In this document: positions 35,610-43,710 of the stretch, piece by piece | Layout of the letters: every line of letters starts with the position of its first letter | Numbering within the stretch: the stretch's first letter is position 1 | NCBI RefSeq assembly: GCF_018860965.1 | Contig: NZ_JAHKQF010000002.1 | Span: 505,838 to 569,837, forward strand | Origin: Alteromonas sp. C1M14 | GTDB taxonomy: Bacteria > Pseudomonadota > Gammaproteobacteria > Enterobacterales > Alteromonadaceae | Direction of reading: 5' to 3' | DNA length: 64,000 nucleotides | Program-made: the position numbers and the translations under genes | The notes under the pieces: model-generated | Databases searched by the model: none | What the model was told of the DNA's origin: nothing | Seen by the model: only the letters and a program-made list of their open reading frames with translations

Positions 35610-37775
35610 TTATTTTGCGATTGTCATCTCATCGATAAGATTGGTAGCACCATCAACGTATTTCATTACCCACAACATATAGCGGGTGTCTACATGAATC
35701 GTTCGAGTGGTTTTTTTATCAAAATCCCAATCTGAATTAACACTTTCGAAGGTACCGTCAAACAATAATCCAACTAACTCGGCTTTACTGTTTAGTGTGG
35801 CAGAACCTGAATTACCGCCGGTAGAGTCTAAGTCAGTAAGGAAATTCACTGGTACGCTACCGATACTATCAAGGACATACGGACCGTATTTTTTATCTTT
35901 GATAAGCGACAATTGTTTTGCCGGTGCATCAAAAGGCGATTCACCGGTGTCTTTTTCAACAATGCCTTCTAAGCGGGTAAACGGTTCATAGATAAGGCCG
36001 TCTTTAGGAGAGCCTCCCATTACATTACCATAGGTCACCCGCAAAGTACTGTTAGCATCGGGATAGGCAAGACTACCCTGAGCTTTTTGCCAATCAATAA
36101 TCGCGCTCATATATTGTGGTTTTAACGCAGCGGCTTCACCCGCGAGACGTTTGCTTTCATCTTCGATGGCCATTTCGGTATCATACAAGGCCACCGCTAG
36201 CCGAATAAACGGGTCGTCACTTTCCTCGAAGGCTTGTTTATCTGCAGTCAACCATTCTAAGCGAGTATCGCTATCTTCTAATGCCGTCTTGGTATAGAAG
36301 TCATCAAGGGTTTTCGCCAATGCTTGCTTATCAAAACCATCGGTTAATCCGAGCATCGTATCAAATACTTCCACATGGCTTTTTGCCGGTTGTTCCATGT
36401 ACATGGCGATCATTGTTTGCCATACGGCTTTGTCTACCTTTGCATCAAAGCGACGATCTACCCGTTTAAGGCTTTCTTCCAATCGCAACTGGTCACGTTG
36501 TTGATAACCGGGCTCCCTGAGTTCATCAGGTTTTTCCCGTTCAATAGCATTTCTGTATAAGGTTTGTGCTGACGATAACAATTGTGCTCGCAACAAGTTG
36601 TTATACCAGAAATTTTTCTTGTTCATCAAAATACGTTGTTCGGTAATCTCATCAAGAGCGGTTAAATTGTCGATCAGCGCCTGTTTGTTGTTGTCTTGCA
36701 ACCACTGATTTAACGCCCCTTCCCGCTCGGCGCGGCGGTCGATAAGTTTCACCCGCTTTGCCCCTGCTAATTGACCCAGGGTATTTTTATGAAAGTTGTT
36801 CAAGCTCGCTAGCAAGGATTCATATTTAATTCGCGCATCACTGCCCTCTTCAGAAGATGCATTAATGGTGTTGATCCATTTGTCTACTAACGCCACATAG
36901 GTAGGATATAGCCAATCAAAGGTGTAGGAGACTTGCGCTAATCGAGCATAGCGATTGGTTGAGCCTGGGTACCCTGCCGCCATGACAAAGTCGCCATCTT
37001 TAAGCCCCCCAGCAGATACAGTTAAGACGTGCTCAGGCTGATACGGGACATTGTCCTTGCTGTAATCAGCCGGCTTGCCGTCTTTGTTCACATAAGCACG
37101 ATAAAAAGAGAAGTCTCCGGTATGACGAGGCCACATCCAGTTATCGATATCGCCGCCGTACTTACCAATGGAATCTGCAGGTGCATAGGCAAGCCTAACA
37201 TCTCGAATTTCCATCTGTTTGATCAGCTTGTATTCTAATCCTTGGAAAAATGCAGGCACCGAGCAGCGGTATCCATCTTCAGCTTCACATTCGGCTATCA
37301 GCGCTTTGCGTTTTTGTTCGATGGCATCATAACGCTCTCGGCCTTGGATGTTATCCCCTAAATCACCAAGAACTTGCTCGGTTACGTCAGCGAAATCAAC
37401 GGTGACAAACATTCTCGTACCCGGTGCAGCCGGTAATTCCTGCTCAAAAGACTGTGCTAAAAAGCCGTCCTTTAGGTAATTATGTTCTGGGCTGCTGTTA
37501 TATTGCACCGAGCCCCGTGCACAATGATGATTGGTAACGGCAAGCCCCGACTCAGAGACGAAGGATGCCGAGCAGCCGCCTAAAGAAACGATGGCGCCCA
37601 TGGGGAAGCCGGTTAAATCGCTCAGTTTGTCCGTTGATATTTGTAACCCAGTGGCATTCAAATCTTTCGCAATGGCGGGAAGCTGTTCAGGAGTAAACAT
37701 GCCTTCTTTTGCCAACACCGTGTTACTACAACTCAGCAAGGCGACCGAGGCACCAACTGCAATTTTTCGCTTCAT
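35610..37775 (-). CDS. S46-family dipeptidyl-peptidase, DPP7-type
   Basis: A periplasmic serine exopeptidase that removes dipeptides from peptide N-termini, 721 residues with a signal peptide ending near VLA (residue 22). The catalytic His is in TNHHC (81-85) and the nucleophile Ser in GGNSGSATL (about 656). The specificity position in LLFDGTFE is Gly674; in Porphyromonas DPP11 it is Arg (acidic P1), while Gly marks DPP7 (hydrophobic P1). That specificity is inferred. AAAAGGACATTA precedes the ATG. Upstream (37852-37867) is a 16-base palindrome. The cell probably uses it to digest peptides for nutrition. Confidence 0.9.
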   Translation of the reverse strand: MKRKIAVGASVALLSCSNTVLAKEGMFTPEQLPAIAKDLNATGLQISTDKLSDLTGFPMGAIVSLGGCSASFVSESGLAVTNHHCARGSVQYNSSPEHNYLKDGFLAQSFEQELPAAPGTRMFVTVDFADVTEQVLGDLGDNIQGRERYDAIEQKRKALIAECEAEDGYRCSVPAFFQGLEYKLIKQMEIRDVRLAYAPADSIGKYGGDIDNWMWPRHTGDFSFYRAYVNKDGKPADYSKDNVPYQPEHVLTVSAGGLKDGDFVMAAGYPGSTNRYARLAQVSYTFDWLYPTYVALVDKWINTINASSEEGSDARIKYESLLASLNNFHKNTLGQLAGAKRVKLIDRRAEREGALNQWLQDNNKQALIDNLTALDEITEQRILMNKKNFWYNNLLRAQLLSSAQTLYRNAIEREKPDELREPGYQQRDQLRLEESLKRVDRRFDAKVDKAVWQTMIAMYMEQPAKSHVEVFDTMLGLTDGFDKQALAKTLDDFYTKTALEDSDTRLEWLTADKQAFEESDDPFIRLAVALYDTEMAIEDESKRLAGEAAALKPQYMSAIIDWQKAQGSLAYPDANSTLRVTYGNVMGGSPKDGLIYEPFTRLEGIVEKDTGESPFDAPAKQLSLIKDKKYGPYVLDSIGSVPVNFLTDLDSTGGNSGSATLNSKAELVGLLFDGTFESVNSDWDFDKKTTRTIHVDTRYMLWVMKYVDGATNLIDEMTIAK

Positions 37776-37851
37776 TTAATGTCCTTTTTATTTTTGTGAT
37801 ACAAGGAAAACCTATGGGAAATAGTATTTTTACTTGCTGTCGTTAGATGTC

Positions 37852-37867
37852 AGGTAACAAGTTACCT
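37852..37867. promoter_or_regulatory. palindrome upstream of the S46 peptidase gene
   Basis: AGGTAAC-AA-GTTACCT is a perfect 16-base inverted repeat about 77 bases before the peptidase start. It could be an operator. The protein that binds it is unknown. Confidence 0.4.
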
Positions 37868-37960
37868 AATCTCAAAATGTATCACAAAGCCTCTAAGGTG
37901 TACGGCAGAAAATTTTGTTAGAAAATATGACAAAGCAGAAACTAAGAAACGGAGCCAGTT

Positions 37961-38039
37961 AAAAAAAGGGGGAGGTAACCCCCTTCGTGGCAGCGCAAAG
38001 CGGCCATGCAGCACCACTGTTGCGCGGGAAGCTTTGCGC
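37961..38039 (-). terminator. hairpin pair ending the DUF2789 transcript
   Basis: Just past the DUF2789 stop on the minus strand there is first a 9-base inverted repeat (GCGCAAAGC 37993-38001 with GCTTTGCGC 38031-38039). Then GGGGG-TTACCT-CCCCC (37983-37968) is followed by seven T. The second is a good intrinsic terminator. Confidence 0.8.
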
Positions 38040-38044
38040 AACAG

Positions 38045-38287
38045 CTATGGGTTATCGACGTGTAGCTGGGTATTTAGCTGGTCGATAACCTCTACCCAAT
38101 CCGCATCTTCTAATAATGCGCTACGCAGAAACGTAGCTTGTGAATCATTCCAAAACGGTGCTTCTTCAATATGACGCTTACTATTCATACCGCGATGCTT
38201 GTCAATAAATTGATTGATGGCCTGCGGTGAATTTTTTAACCCCAATTGGGTGAACAAGTCTTCCATTGTTGGTTGTTGCGTTAACAT
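38045..38287 (-). CDS. DUF2789 family protein
   Basis: An 80-residue cytosolic protein. The pattern MEDLFTQLGLKNS, FIDKHRG, APFWNDSQATFLRSAL and ADWVEVIDQLN matches DUF2789, a small helical family of gammaproteobacteria with no known function. The start at ATG 38287 is preferred over an in-frame GTG at 38299, because GAGG lies eight bases ahead. It is 58 bases downstream of the DUF2750 gene on the same strand, so the two may be cotranscribed, and a strong terminator follows. Confidence 0.8.
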   Translation of the reverse strand: MLTQQPTMEDLFTQLGLKNSPQAINQFIDKHRGMNSKRHIEEAPFWNDSQATFLRSALLEDADWVEVIDQLNTQLHVDNP

Positions 38288-38345
38288 AATTAACCTCACT
38301 GACGGTGACTAACCCTATTATAAACGCGCACCGTGAGCGAACAGA

Positions 38346-38711
38346 TCAGCCTTTGCGGGCAAGGAGGCGTTCCGCCAAGTACTCAGGGGTAATTACCTCC
38401 CCTTCTTCAGCTGGAACGGGACACACCATTATCATCAATTCGTCTTTCATCAGTCCTGGCGTCCACTTACCCAGCCAATCGTCCAAAGTAATACGCATAG
38501 TTTGACAATGGGACCATTCATCGGTAGCCCATAACTTGGCAAGGGTTTCGTCAGGCCAGATAGGCACGCCATCTTCGTCATCCGAGGTAAGCATGACACA
38601 GCCATCATCATCTTTGAGGATCCACACCTCTTTTAAATCAACCATAGAATTGATGGTCGCGTGCATACGTTCATCAGCATTAACATCGAGAAGTGGTGGT
38701 AAAGAAGACAT
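38346..38711 (-). CDS. DUF2750 family protein
   Basis: A 121-residue acidic cytosolic protein. It matches DUF2750 by VWILKDDDGCVML, the PIWPDETLAKLWATDEW core, then TLDDWLGKWTPGL and a closing EVITPEYLAERLL. The family is small and uncharacterised. AAGGATAATT directly precedes the ATG. The gene is followed by the DUF2789 gene and likely shares its transcript. No catalytic motif is visible. Confidence 0.78.
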   Translation of the reverse strand: MSSLPPLLDVNADERMHATINSMVDLKEVWILKDDDGCVMLTSDDEDGVPIWPDETLAKLWATDEWSHCQTMRITLDDWLGKWTPGLMKDELMIMVCPVPAEEGEVITPEYLAERLLARKG

Positions 38712-38963
38712 AATTATCCTTAAGGTTTTATCAACCTCGGGTACACAAAGAGACGCTAGGTTGTGCTACCGTCGCGCCAGGGAATAAAGGCAAAAACCCT
38801 CAATAACGCTCTTTGTTTACCCAGCTAAAATTACTGGCGCTCACAGGTTTCATTACTGCTCTATATTGGGCCACTTGCCCCAGCAACAAGGGGAAGGTAC
38901 AAATTTGTTATTTCTCGATACAGACCGATTTTTTGCCTGTCAGCGTTTTGCCTGCGTTTGCTG

Positions 38964-39788
38964 TTAAGTGGAAAAGATATCCAGCAACGTCTGTAAGCTC
39001 GCCCGTTTCACATTTTTCATGCTATTAATGTAGACCGCCGTTTGCACTTCATCGAAGGAGTGGACACAAGTGATATCGTTATCACCACGAAGGGATGTTG
39101 CCACCGAGTCTGGTAACACTGCAAAGCCCCCCTCTTCTTTCAAACTATTAATCGCTAATCGCAAAGAATTTGTCCGTAACCGTGCATCACGCAGATGAAA
39201 AGAACTGTGATACAAGGCGTTACGTATTTTCGCTCCCCACTCTATAGAAACATAGTTCTTCCCGCCTGGGGTGCTTTCTGAGGTATTACACGCATAAAGG
39301 GATAAAGGTACATGCAGTAGTTTGACCGCTTGAATTTCCTCAGACTTAAGGGGTTCAGACGACAGCGCCACGTCAATACTGCGCTCATGCAACTGGCGGG
39401 ATAAACTTTCTAAGGTTAATACCTCTGCCTTCACCGACCAATCTGGAAAAGCTTGATGAATTGACGCTAGCATTGACGTAAAGCCTAGCTCGCTGGCCAA
39501 TTGGGTTGCCCCACAAACCACAAACTCACCAGACTCAAGCTGCAATTCACGTTTTGCATCTCGTAGGGTATCGTTCAATTGATGAGCAAAGGGCAATAAT
39601 TTTTCGCCCGCGGGCGTTAGTTGAATGCTGTTACGATGACGAATAAATAAGGTGGTTTGAAAATACTCTTCAACCAATTTAATACGGGCACTCACCGCAG
39701 ATTGAGTAAGGTATAAATTTTCAGCCGCTTTCCCAAAATGTCGGGTTTTGGCAACTTCAAGAAAAGTAGATAGAAAACGAATGTCCAT
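38964..39788 (-). CDS. hdfR: LysR-family regulator, HdfR-like
   Basis: A 274-residue LysR regulator. The N-terminal helix-turn-helix (MDIRFLSTFLEVAKTRHFGK, then AAENLYLTQSAVSARIK) is very close to E. coli HdfR, including FIRHRNSIQLTPAGEKLLPF. The substrate-binding domain follows. The start at ATG 39788 gives the standard HdfR N-terminus; the frame extends a few codons upstream. It is divergent from maoP, as in E. coli, where HdfR represses flhDC. The synteny strengthens the call. The targets here are unknown. Confidence 0.85.
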   Translation of the reverse strand: MDIRFLSTFLEVAKTRHFGKAAENLYLTQSAVSARIKLVEEYFQTTLFIRHRNSIQLTPAGEKLLPFAHQLNDTLRDAKRELQLESGEFVVCGATQLASELGFTSMLASIHQAFPDWSVKAEVLTLESLSRQLHERSIDVALSSEPLKSEEIQAVKLLHVPLSLYACNTSESTPGGKNYVSIEWGAKIRNALYHSSFHLRDARLRTNSLRLAINSLKEEGGFAVLPDSVATSLRGDNDITCVHSFDEVQTAVYINSMKNVKRASLQTLLDIFST

Positions 39789-39911
39789 AGAAGCTTCACA
39801 ACGAATCACGTAGCGAAGCCTACCTTGGCACAGCTTATTATTTAAGTAAAATAAAAACCGTTAAAACGCAGCAAATAAAAGGGAGGATAAAACCACAACG
39901 TACATCAGTGC

Positions 39912-40076
39912 TCACGATACCTCCTGATGATGTCGGCGTTGCTTCTCCCGACGCTGATGATCCCGCTTAATCTTATCTTTAACCTGAAGCTGTTTGCTTG
40001 GGCCTTTTTTACCTTGGAGATGAACATCCTCTATAGGATCCCACTCCTCTCTTTGGTGACGGTAGTCTTTACTCAT
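39912..40076 (-). CDS. small, highly charged protein in the hdfR-maoP gap
   Basis: A 54-codon frame (ATG 40076, TGA 39912) encodes a very charged peptide: an acidic middle (EEWDPIEDVHLQG) followed by a Lys/Arg/His-rich tail (KIKRDHQRREKQRRHHQEV). It has no signal peptide or membrane segment. Composition unlike random translation and codon use like its neighbours suggest a real gene, possibly nucleic-acid-binding. The ribosome site is weak (GAGA). I do not recognise a family. It lies 123 bases upstream of hdfR on the same strand. Confidence 0.55.
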   Translation of the reverse strand: MSKDYRHQREEWDPIEDVHLQGKKGPSKQLQVKDKIKRDHQRREKQRRHHQEVS

Positions 40077-40364
40077 TGTTGTCTCAAAGTTCTATCAAAG
40101 TGATTGCCACTTTTCCATTATCAATAGGCACTCAAAAATGGAAAACAAATTTTAATTGTGGTGACGATGAATTTTCCCACTTTGATGGCGTGTGACTGCT
40201 TTCTTTCCCTATTTTGGGGAGCTAGGACGGTTATTTTAGGTAATTGAGACACAGAACGTACAATTTAAAAAAAATTTATCTTTAAGGAAAAAATTTTTTG
40301 TTTCCCTTCAATTTCCTTCTTGGTTAAAAGTCTGCACAGTTGAATCCGCCAAAGAGACCACACC
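40077..40364. other. maoP upstream region
   Basis: The 288 bases between the small charged gene and maoP are AT-rich near maoP. TTTTCCATT and AATGGAAAA (about 40114-40145) form an inverted repeat. In E. coli the gap between hdfR and maoP carries maoS, the cis site used by MaoP, so this gap is where an equivalent would be sought; I cannot identify one by eye. Confidence 0.4.
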
Positions 40365-40721
40365 ATGAATACTTTTAACATTCGTTTATCTAACAAACCG
40401 TTCACTGATCGTCGTAAGTTCCCTTATGGCTTTCGAAAATCTGGTGATTTCAGCATTCCAGAGGCCGATTTACTTACAAAATTCGGCAACTCCTTAGTGG
40501 CACTAGAGAAGGGAGAAATGCAGGCTGAAACCAGCGATGAAAAACACTTTATCGACTTTATTTCAGGTAAAGTGCAAGCCAGCAATGGGATAGAAAAAGC
40601 CTGGCAAAAATACGTTCATCTAGCGCGGGACAAGCGCCACTTTTACACCCTACATAGCGCCGCGAGTAATCAGTCTGAATTCGACGATGATTATGATGAT
40701 GAGAGTTTTGACGTAGCCTAG
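40365..40721 (+). CDS. maoP: MaoP (DUF413) macrodomain Ori organisation protein
   Basis: A 118-residue DUF413 protein. FNIRLSNKPFTDRRKFPYGF opens it, then RKSGDFSIPEADLL and a C-terminal WQKYVHLARDKRHFYTLHS. These match E. coli MaoP (YifE), which with the maoS DNA site organises the chromosomal Ori macrodomain. It is divergent from hdfR as in E. coli. An acidic tail (DDDYDDESFD) ends the protein. A hairpin terminator follows, so it is a single-gene unit. The function is inferred from family and synteny. Confidence 0.88.
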   Translation: MNTFNIRLSNKPFTDRRKFPYGFRKSGDFSIPEADLLTKFGNSLVALEKGEMQAETSDEKHFIDFISGKVQASNGIEKAWQKYVHLARDKRHFYTLHSAASNQSEFDDDYDDESFDVA

Positions 40722-40746
40722 TTTTCAAACCCAGTTGTTCTTGTTC

Positions 40747-40770
40747 ATGGCAGCATCACCGCTGCCATTT
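40747..40770 (+). terminator. hairpin after maoP
   Basis: ATGGCAGC (40747-40754) pairs with GCTGCCAT (40761-40768) around ATCACC, 26 bases after the maoP stop. Only three T follow, so termination may be partial. Confidence 0.6.
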
Positions 40771-40886
40771 CCACTGCCAATCAGAGTAAAATCCTCCCGC
40801 TTTGCGTGACATCTTCTATACTGACAAATGTGATCTTTCTTTACCTAACCACCGAACACATCGATAGATGATATAAGGAGACAGGA

Positions 40887-41642
40887 ATGATTACTTATAA
40901 ACGCCTCACCGATTTTGGTATACATGCAACGGATGGTGATATTGGTCGTTGCAAAGATGTTCTGTTTGATGACCAGAACTTTTTTCTTCGCTATTTTGTT
41001 GCCGACACAAACAAATGGCTACCACTGGGCAGAAAAGTGGTGCTGTCGCCTATTTCCCTTAGCGCCATCAACCATGATGACGAAACCCTTGTGGTGTCTA
41101 TGAGCAAGCAAGCCCTCAAAGACAGCCCGACTATTGACGAACATAAGCCGGTTTCTCGAGAGTACGAAGAAATGTTGTTTAAATATTTCGGTTACGGATA
41201 TTACTGGGTTGGTCCAGGGGCATGGGGCGACTTCTCTCACCCCACAGAATTGGCCGATCAACAATCGTTTCAACAGGAGATATCAAAACTCGAGAACCAA
41301 GGTGTGAATCACTTACGTTCCTGTGAAGAAGTCCACGGATACGATGTTGCCACCACCGATGAAGATACCGGACACATTACCGATTTTATTATCGACCCAG
41401 ACAATTGGGCGATCAAACTACTCATTGTTGACACCCGTAACTGGTTGCCAGGGGGGAAAAAAGTGGCGCTTCCCCCTAATTGTGTTGAAACCATCGATTG
41501 GTCCACACATAAAATTCATGTGAATCTTTGTCACGATTCGGTGATGGCACTCCCGGATTTTGAAGAAGATAAAATGGAGAACAGGGAGTACTTGAATACG
41601 TTGGAAGCCAAAGCAACGTTGGCGCTTAACCAACAAGACTAA
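40887..41642 (+). CDS. tandem PRC-barrel domain protein
   Basis: A 251-residue cytosolic protein with two PRC-barrel domains. The first (about 6-75) has ATDGDIGRCKDVLFDD, FLRYFVADTNKWLPLGRKV. The second (about 150-220) has the parallel ATTEDTGHITDFIIDP and IKLLIVDTRNWLPGGKKV. The linker contains GYGYYWVGPGAWG. Bacterial PRC proteins of this type are often induced by stress or nutrient change and have no assigned biochemical role. AGGAGACAGG precedes the ATG. It converges with the ArsR gene with a four-base gap. Confidence 0.85.
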   Translation: MITYKRLTDFGIHATDGDIGRCKDVLFDDQNFFLRYFVADTNKWLPLGRKVVLSPISLSAINHDDETLVVSMSKQALKDSPTIDEHKPVSREYEEMLFKYFGYGYYWVGPGAWGDFSHPTELADQQSFQQEISKLENQGVNHLRSCEEVHGYDVATTDEDTGHITDFIIDPDNWAIKLLIVDTRNWLPGGKKVALPPNCVETIDWSTHKIHVNLCHDSVMALPDFEEDKMENREYLNTLEAKATLALNQQD

Positions 41643-41646
41643 TTTG

Positions 41647-41952
41647 TTAAGCGCAAAAAAAGCGATAAAGTAACTCAATGGTTTGCGTCACTCTATCGTC
41701 TGCCAGGCGGTAATAAATCGTCTGGCCATCACGACGGGTAGCCACCATTTTCGCATCTCGAAGCAGTGCTAAATGCTGAGACAAAACCGGTTGCGTCACA
41801 GGGATCCGTTTCAATAAATCGGTGACTGAGAGTTCTTCTTCCAATAACGAACACATGACCATTAGTCGTGTTTTATTGGCCAATTGCTTTAGGTAACGCT
41901 CAGCGTCTGCGGCATGCGCCAACATTGCATGGGTATTTACATCAGTTATCAT
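41647..41952 (-). CDS. ArsR-family regulator, possible persulfide sensor
   Basis: A 101-residue winged-helix repressor: RYLKQLANKTRLMVMC, then LLKRIPVTQPVLSQHLALLRD as the recognition helix and GQTIYYRLAD as the wing. It has exactly two cysteines, one in the RLMVMCSLL helix and one at the C-terminus (FFCA). This arrangement resembles BigR/SqrR-type regulators, where the two form a polysulfide bridge; classical CxC or ELCVCDL metal sites are absent. The divergent rhodanese gene supports a sulfur role. Sensing is inferred. Confidence 0.8.
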   Translation of the reverse strand: MITDVNTHAMLAHAADAERYLKQLANKTRLMVMCSLLEEELSVTDLLKRIPVTQPVLSQHLALLRDAKMVATRRDGQTIYYRLADDRVTQTIELLYRFFCA

Positions 41953-42073
41953 CGTTATTGCGTCTTGTAATAATAAAAAAGTATGACATTTAATGCGACA
42001 GGCACTTTTTTATCAAGCTCATTCATCGCAAAACTATTTTGTAGAGCATAATCTCTTTACATTTTTAACACCA

Positions 42074-42086
42074 ATACATAAGGTAT
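42074..42086. promoter_or_regulatory. candidate ArsR operator in the arsR/rhodanese gap
   Basis: ATAC-ATAAG-GTAT lies 33 bases before the rhodanese start in the 166-base divergent gap. AT-rich imperfect palindromes of this kind are typical ArsR-family operators. The site is short and could be chance. Confidence 0.3.
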
Positions 42087-42118
42087 ATCTTACATCTTAG
42101 TAAAGTCACTGAGTTTCA

Positions 42119-42463
42119 ATGTTAAAAAATATTCAGCAAAGATTAGCCGCTATTTCTTATCCCATTAGAACTATCACCGCCGCCCTCGCCGCCGAAGAGA
42201 TGAGTAACAACCAAGGTTGTCTCATTGACGTCAGAGAGCCGGCTGAAGTACAAAACGAGCCCGTTGACGGTGCCCTTAACATCCCTCGAGGGGTGTTAGA
42301 AATGAAAATGCTTGAACAATTTCTCGACGAGGGCAAGCCCATTTATATCCATTGTGCATCCGGTGTACGTGCTCAGCTCAGTGCCGAACAGCTGTTAAAT
42401 ATGGGATATACTAACGTTACCGTTATCACCTGCAATATCACCCAAATTAAACAGCATTTTTAA
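42119..42463 (+). CDS. rhodanese-like sulfurtransferase
   Basis: A 114-residue single rhodanese domain after an N-terminal extension of about 22 residues. LIDVREPAEVQNEPVDGALNI opens the fold, and the active-site loop is CASGVRAQ with the sulfur-carrying cysteine. There is no signal peptide, so it is cytosolic. It would move sulfane sulfur, for example from persulfide to glutathione or a protein acceptor. It is divergent from the ArsR gene, suggesting regulation by it. A terminator follows at 42533-42562. Confidence 0.88.
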   Translation: MLKNIQQRLAAISYPIRTITAALAAEEMSNNQGCLIDVREPAEVQNEPVDGALNIPRGVLEMKMLEQFLDEGKPIYIHCASGVRAQLSAEQLLNMGYTNVTVITCNITQIKQHF

Positions 42464-42532
42464 GTGAGGCCAGTTGGCTAAAACAAGGGAAATGCCCCTC
42501 AACGGGTCGACTAATTATTCCTTTAATTTCTG

Positions 42533-42562
42533 AAAGAATGTAGCATAGCGCCATTCTTTTTT
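42533..42562 (+). terminator. intrinsic terminator after the rhodanese gene
   Basis: AAAGAATG (42533-42540) pairs with CATTCTTT (42552-42559), and the stem runs into six T. It ends 17 bases before the next LysR gene and so overlaps that gene's promoter region. Confidence 0.75.
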
Positions 42563-42578
42563 AACTCGCAACCTAGTC

Positions 42579-43499
42579 ATGCTAAAAGCCACATTAGAAC
42601 AATGGCGCATGTTTAAAGCCGTCGTTGATGCGGGTGGCTTTAATCAAGCGGCTCAGCAAGTGCATAAAAGTCAGTCTAGTGTACACCATGCTGTGCAAAA
42701 ACTTGAAAATGGGCTGGGTATTACCCTGTTTACGAATGACGGCCGTAAAGTAAAGCTGACACCCGCAGGGAAATTAATGCTTCGCCGAGCCAACACACTG
42801 CTTGAAGAAGCACATAAATTAGAAGCAGTGGCGGCGAGTTTACATCACGGCACGGAAACCGAATTAAAAGTAGCCGTTGACATTATTTTTCCCCCCACCG
42901 TGTTATACAACGTGCTCCACTGTGTATCACAAAACTTTCCGTTACTTCGCATTGAGCTGATGGAATCGGTGTTAAGCGGCGCCAATGCGCTGTTAAAAGC
43001 TGCAGAAGTTGACATCGCTATCTCCCCCTTTCCCCTTGAGTCCGGTTTCAGTGAACAGTTGTGCGAAATCGAATTTATTGCGGTGGCTCACCCCGAACAT
43101 CCTTTACATCATCTAAACCGCACCATTTCCATTGAAGATTTAAAATCACACCGACAAATTGTGGTTAGAGACTCTTCAAGCGAGGGAAAAGTTGACGCGG
43201 GTTGGCTGTCTGCAGATCAACGATGGACGGTGAGTCATTTAAGAACCTCCATTGATATTTTGAGCCAAGGAATGGGGTTTGCGTGGCTGCCCGTTGCATT
43301 CATTCGCCCTCAACTAGATCAAGGACTTTTAAAGCCCCTTCCCTTAAAAAGCCATGGTGTACGCAAAGCCATGCTGTATCTTCTATTTGAAGATGGCGAC
43401 AGACTAGGGCCCGCAGCCCGTGCATTTATCGGCGAACTGCGCTACCAAACGATGCAGCTTCCTACTGCTGACGGCATTAACGTGGGATCGGCGCCCTAA
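42579..43499 (+). CDS. LysR-family transcriptional regulator
   Basis: A 306-residue LysR protein. The N-terminal helix-turn-helix is in MFKAVVDAGGFNQAAQQVHK and SQSSVHHAVQKLENGLG; the SSVHHAV variant of the recognition helix is uncommon. The effector domain follows. It has no divergent or adjacent metabolic gene on the same strand, so the target cannot be read from context. The nearest neighbours are the rhodanese gene upstream and a GGDEF/EAL gene 211 bases downstream. Confidence 0.88.
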   Translation: MLKATLEQWRMFKAVVDAGGFNQAAQQVHKSQSSVHHAVQKLENGLGITLFTNDGRKVKLTPAGKLMLRRANTLLEEAHKLEAVAASLHHGTETELKVAVDIIFPPTVLYNVLHCVSQNFPLLRIELMESVLSGANALLKAAEVDIAISPFPLESGFSEQLCEIEFIAVAHPEHPLHHLNRTISIEDLKSHRQIVVRDSSSEGKVDAGWLSADQRWTVSHLRTSIDILSQGMGFAWLPVAFIRPQLDQGLLKPLPLKSHGVRKAMLYLLFEDGDRLGPAARAFIGELRYQTMQLPTADGINVGSAP

Positions 43500-43710
43500 A
43501 GCATTCACTTTACGTTTTTCATACCGGCTAAAGCGTTGCTTGCCAACAACTTACAGGGTATAACTAACATCACCTAAAAATAATTATAATAATAAAGGGC
43601 CGGTTTTGCTGTTACCGACTACACTTCATATTCAAAGATCCTCACTTTACGCACTGGAAAAGTTGTCTTCATTATTTCGTTTAGCTTTGTCCTTTGTGAT
43701 AGGTTAACGT

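Noticed and set aside
38813..39028. 71-codon plus-strand frame
   Set aside because: It overlaps the end of hdfR on the opposite strand and has no ribosome site or family likeness.
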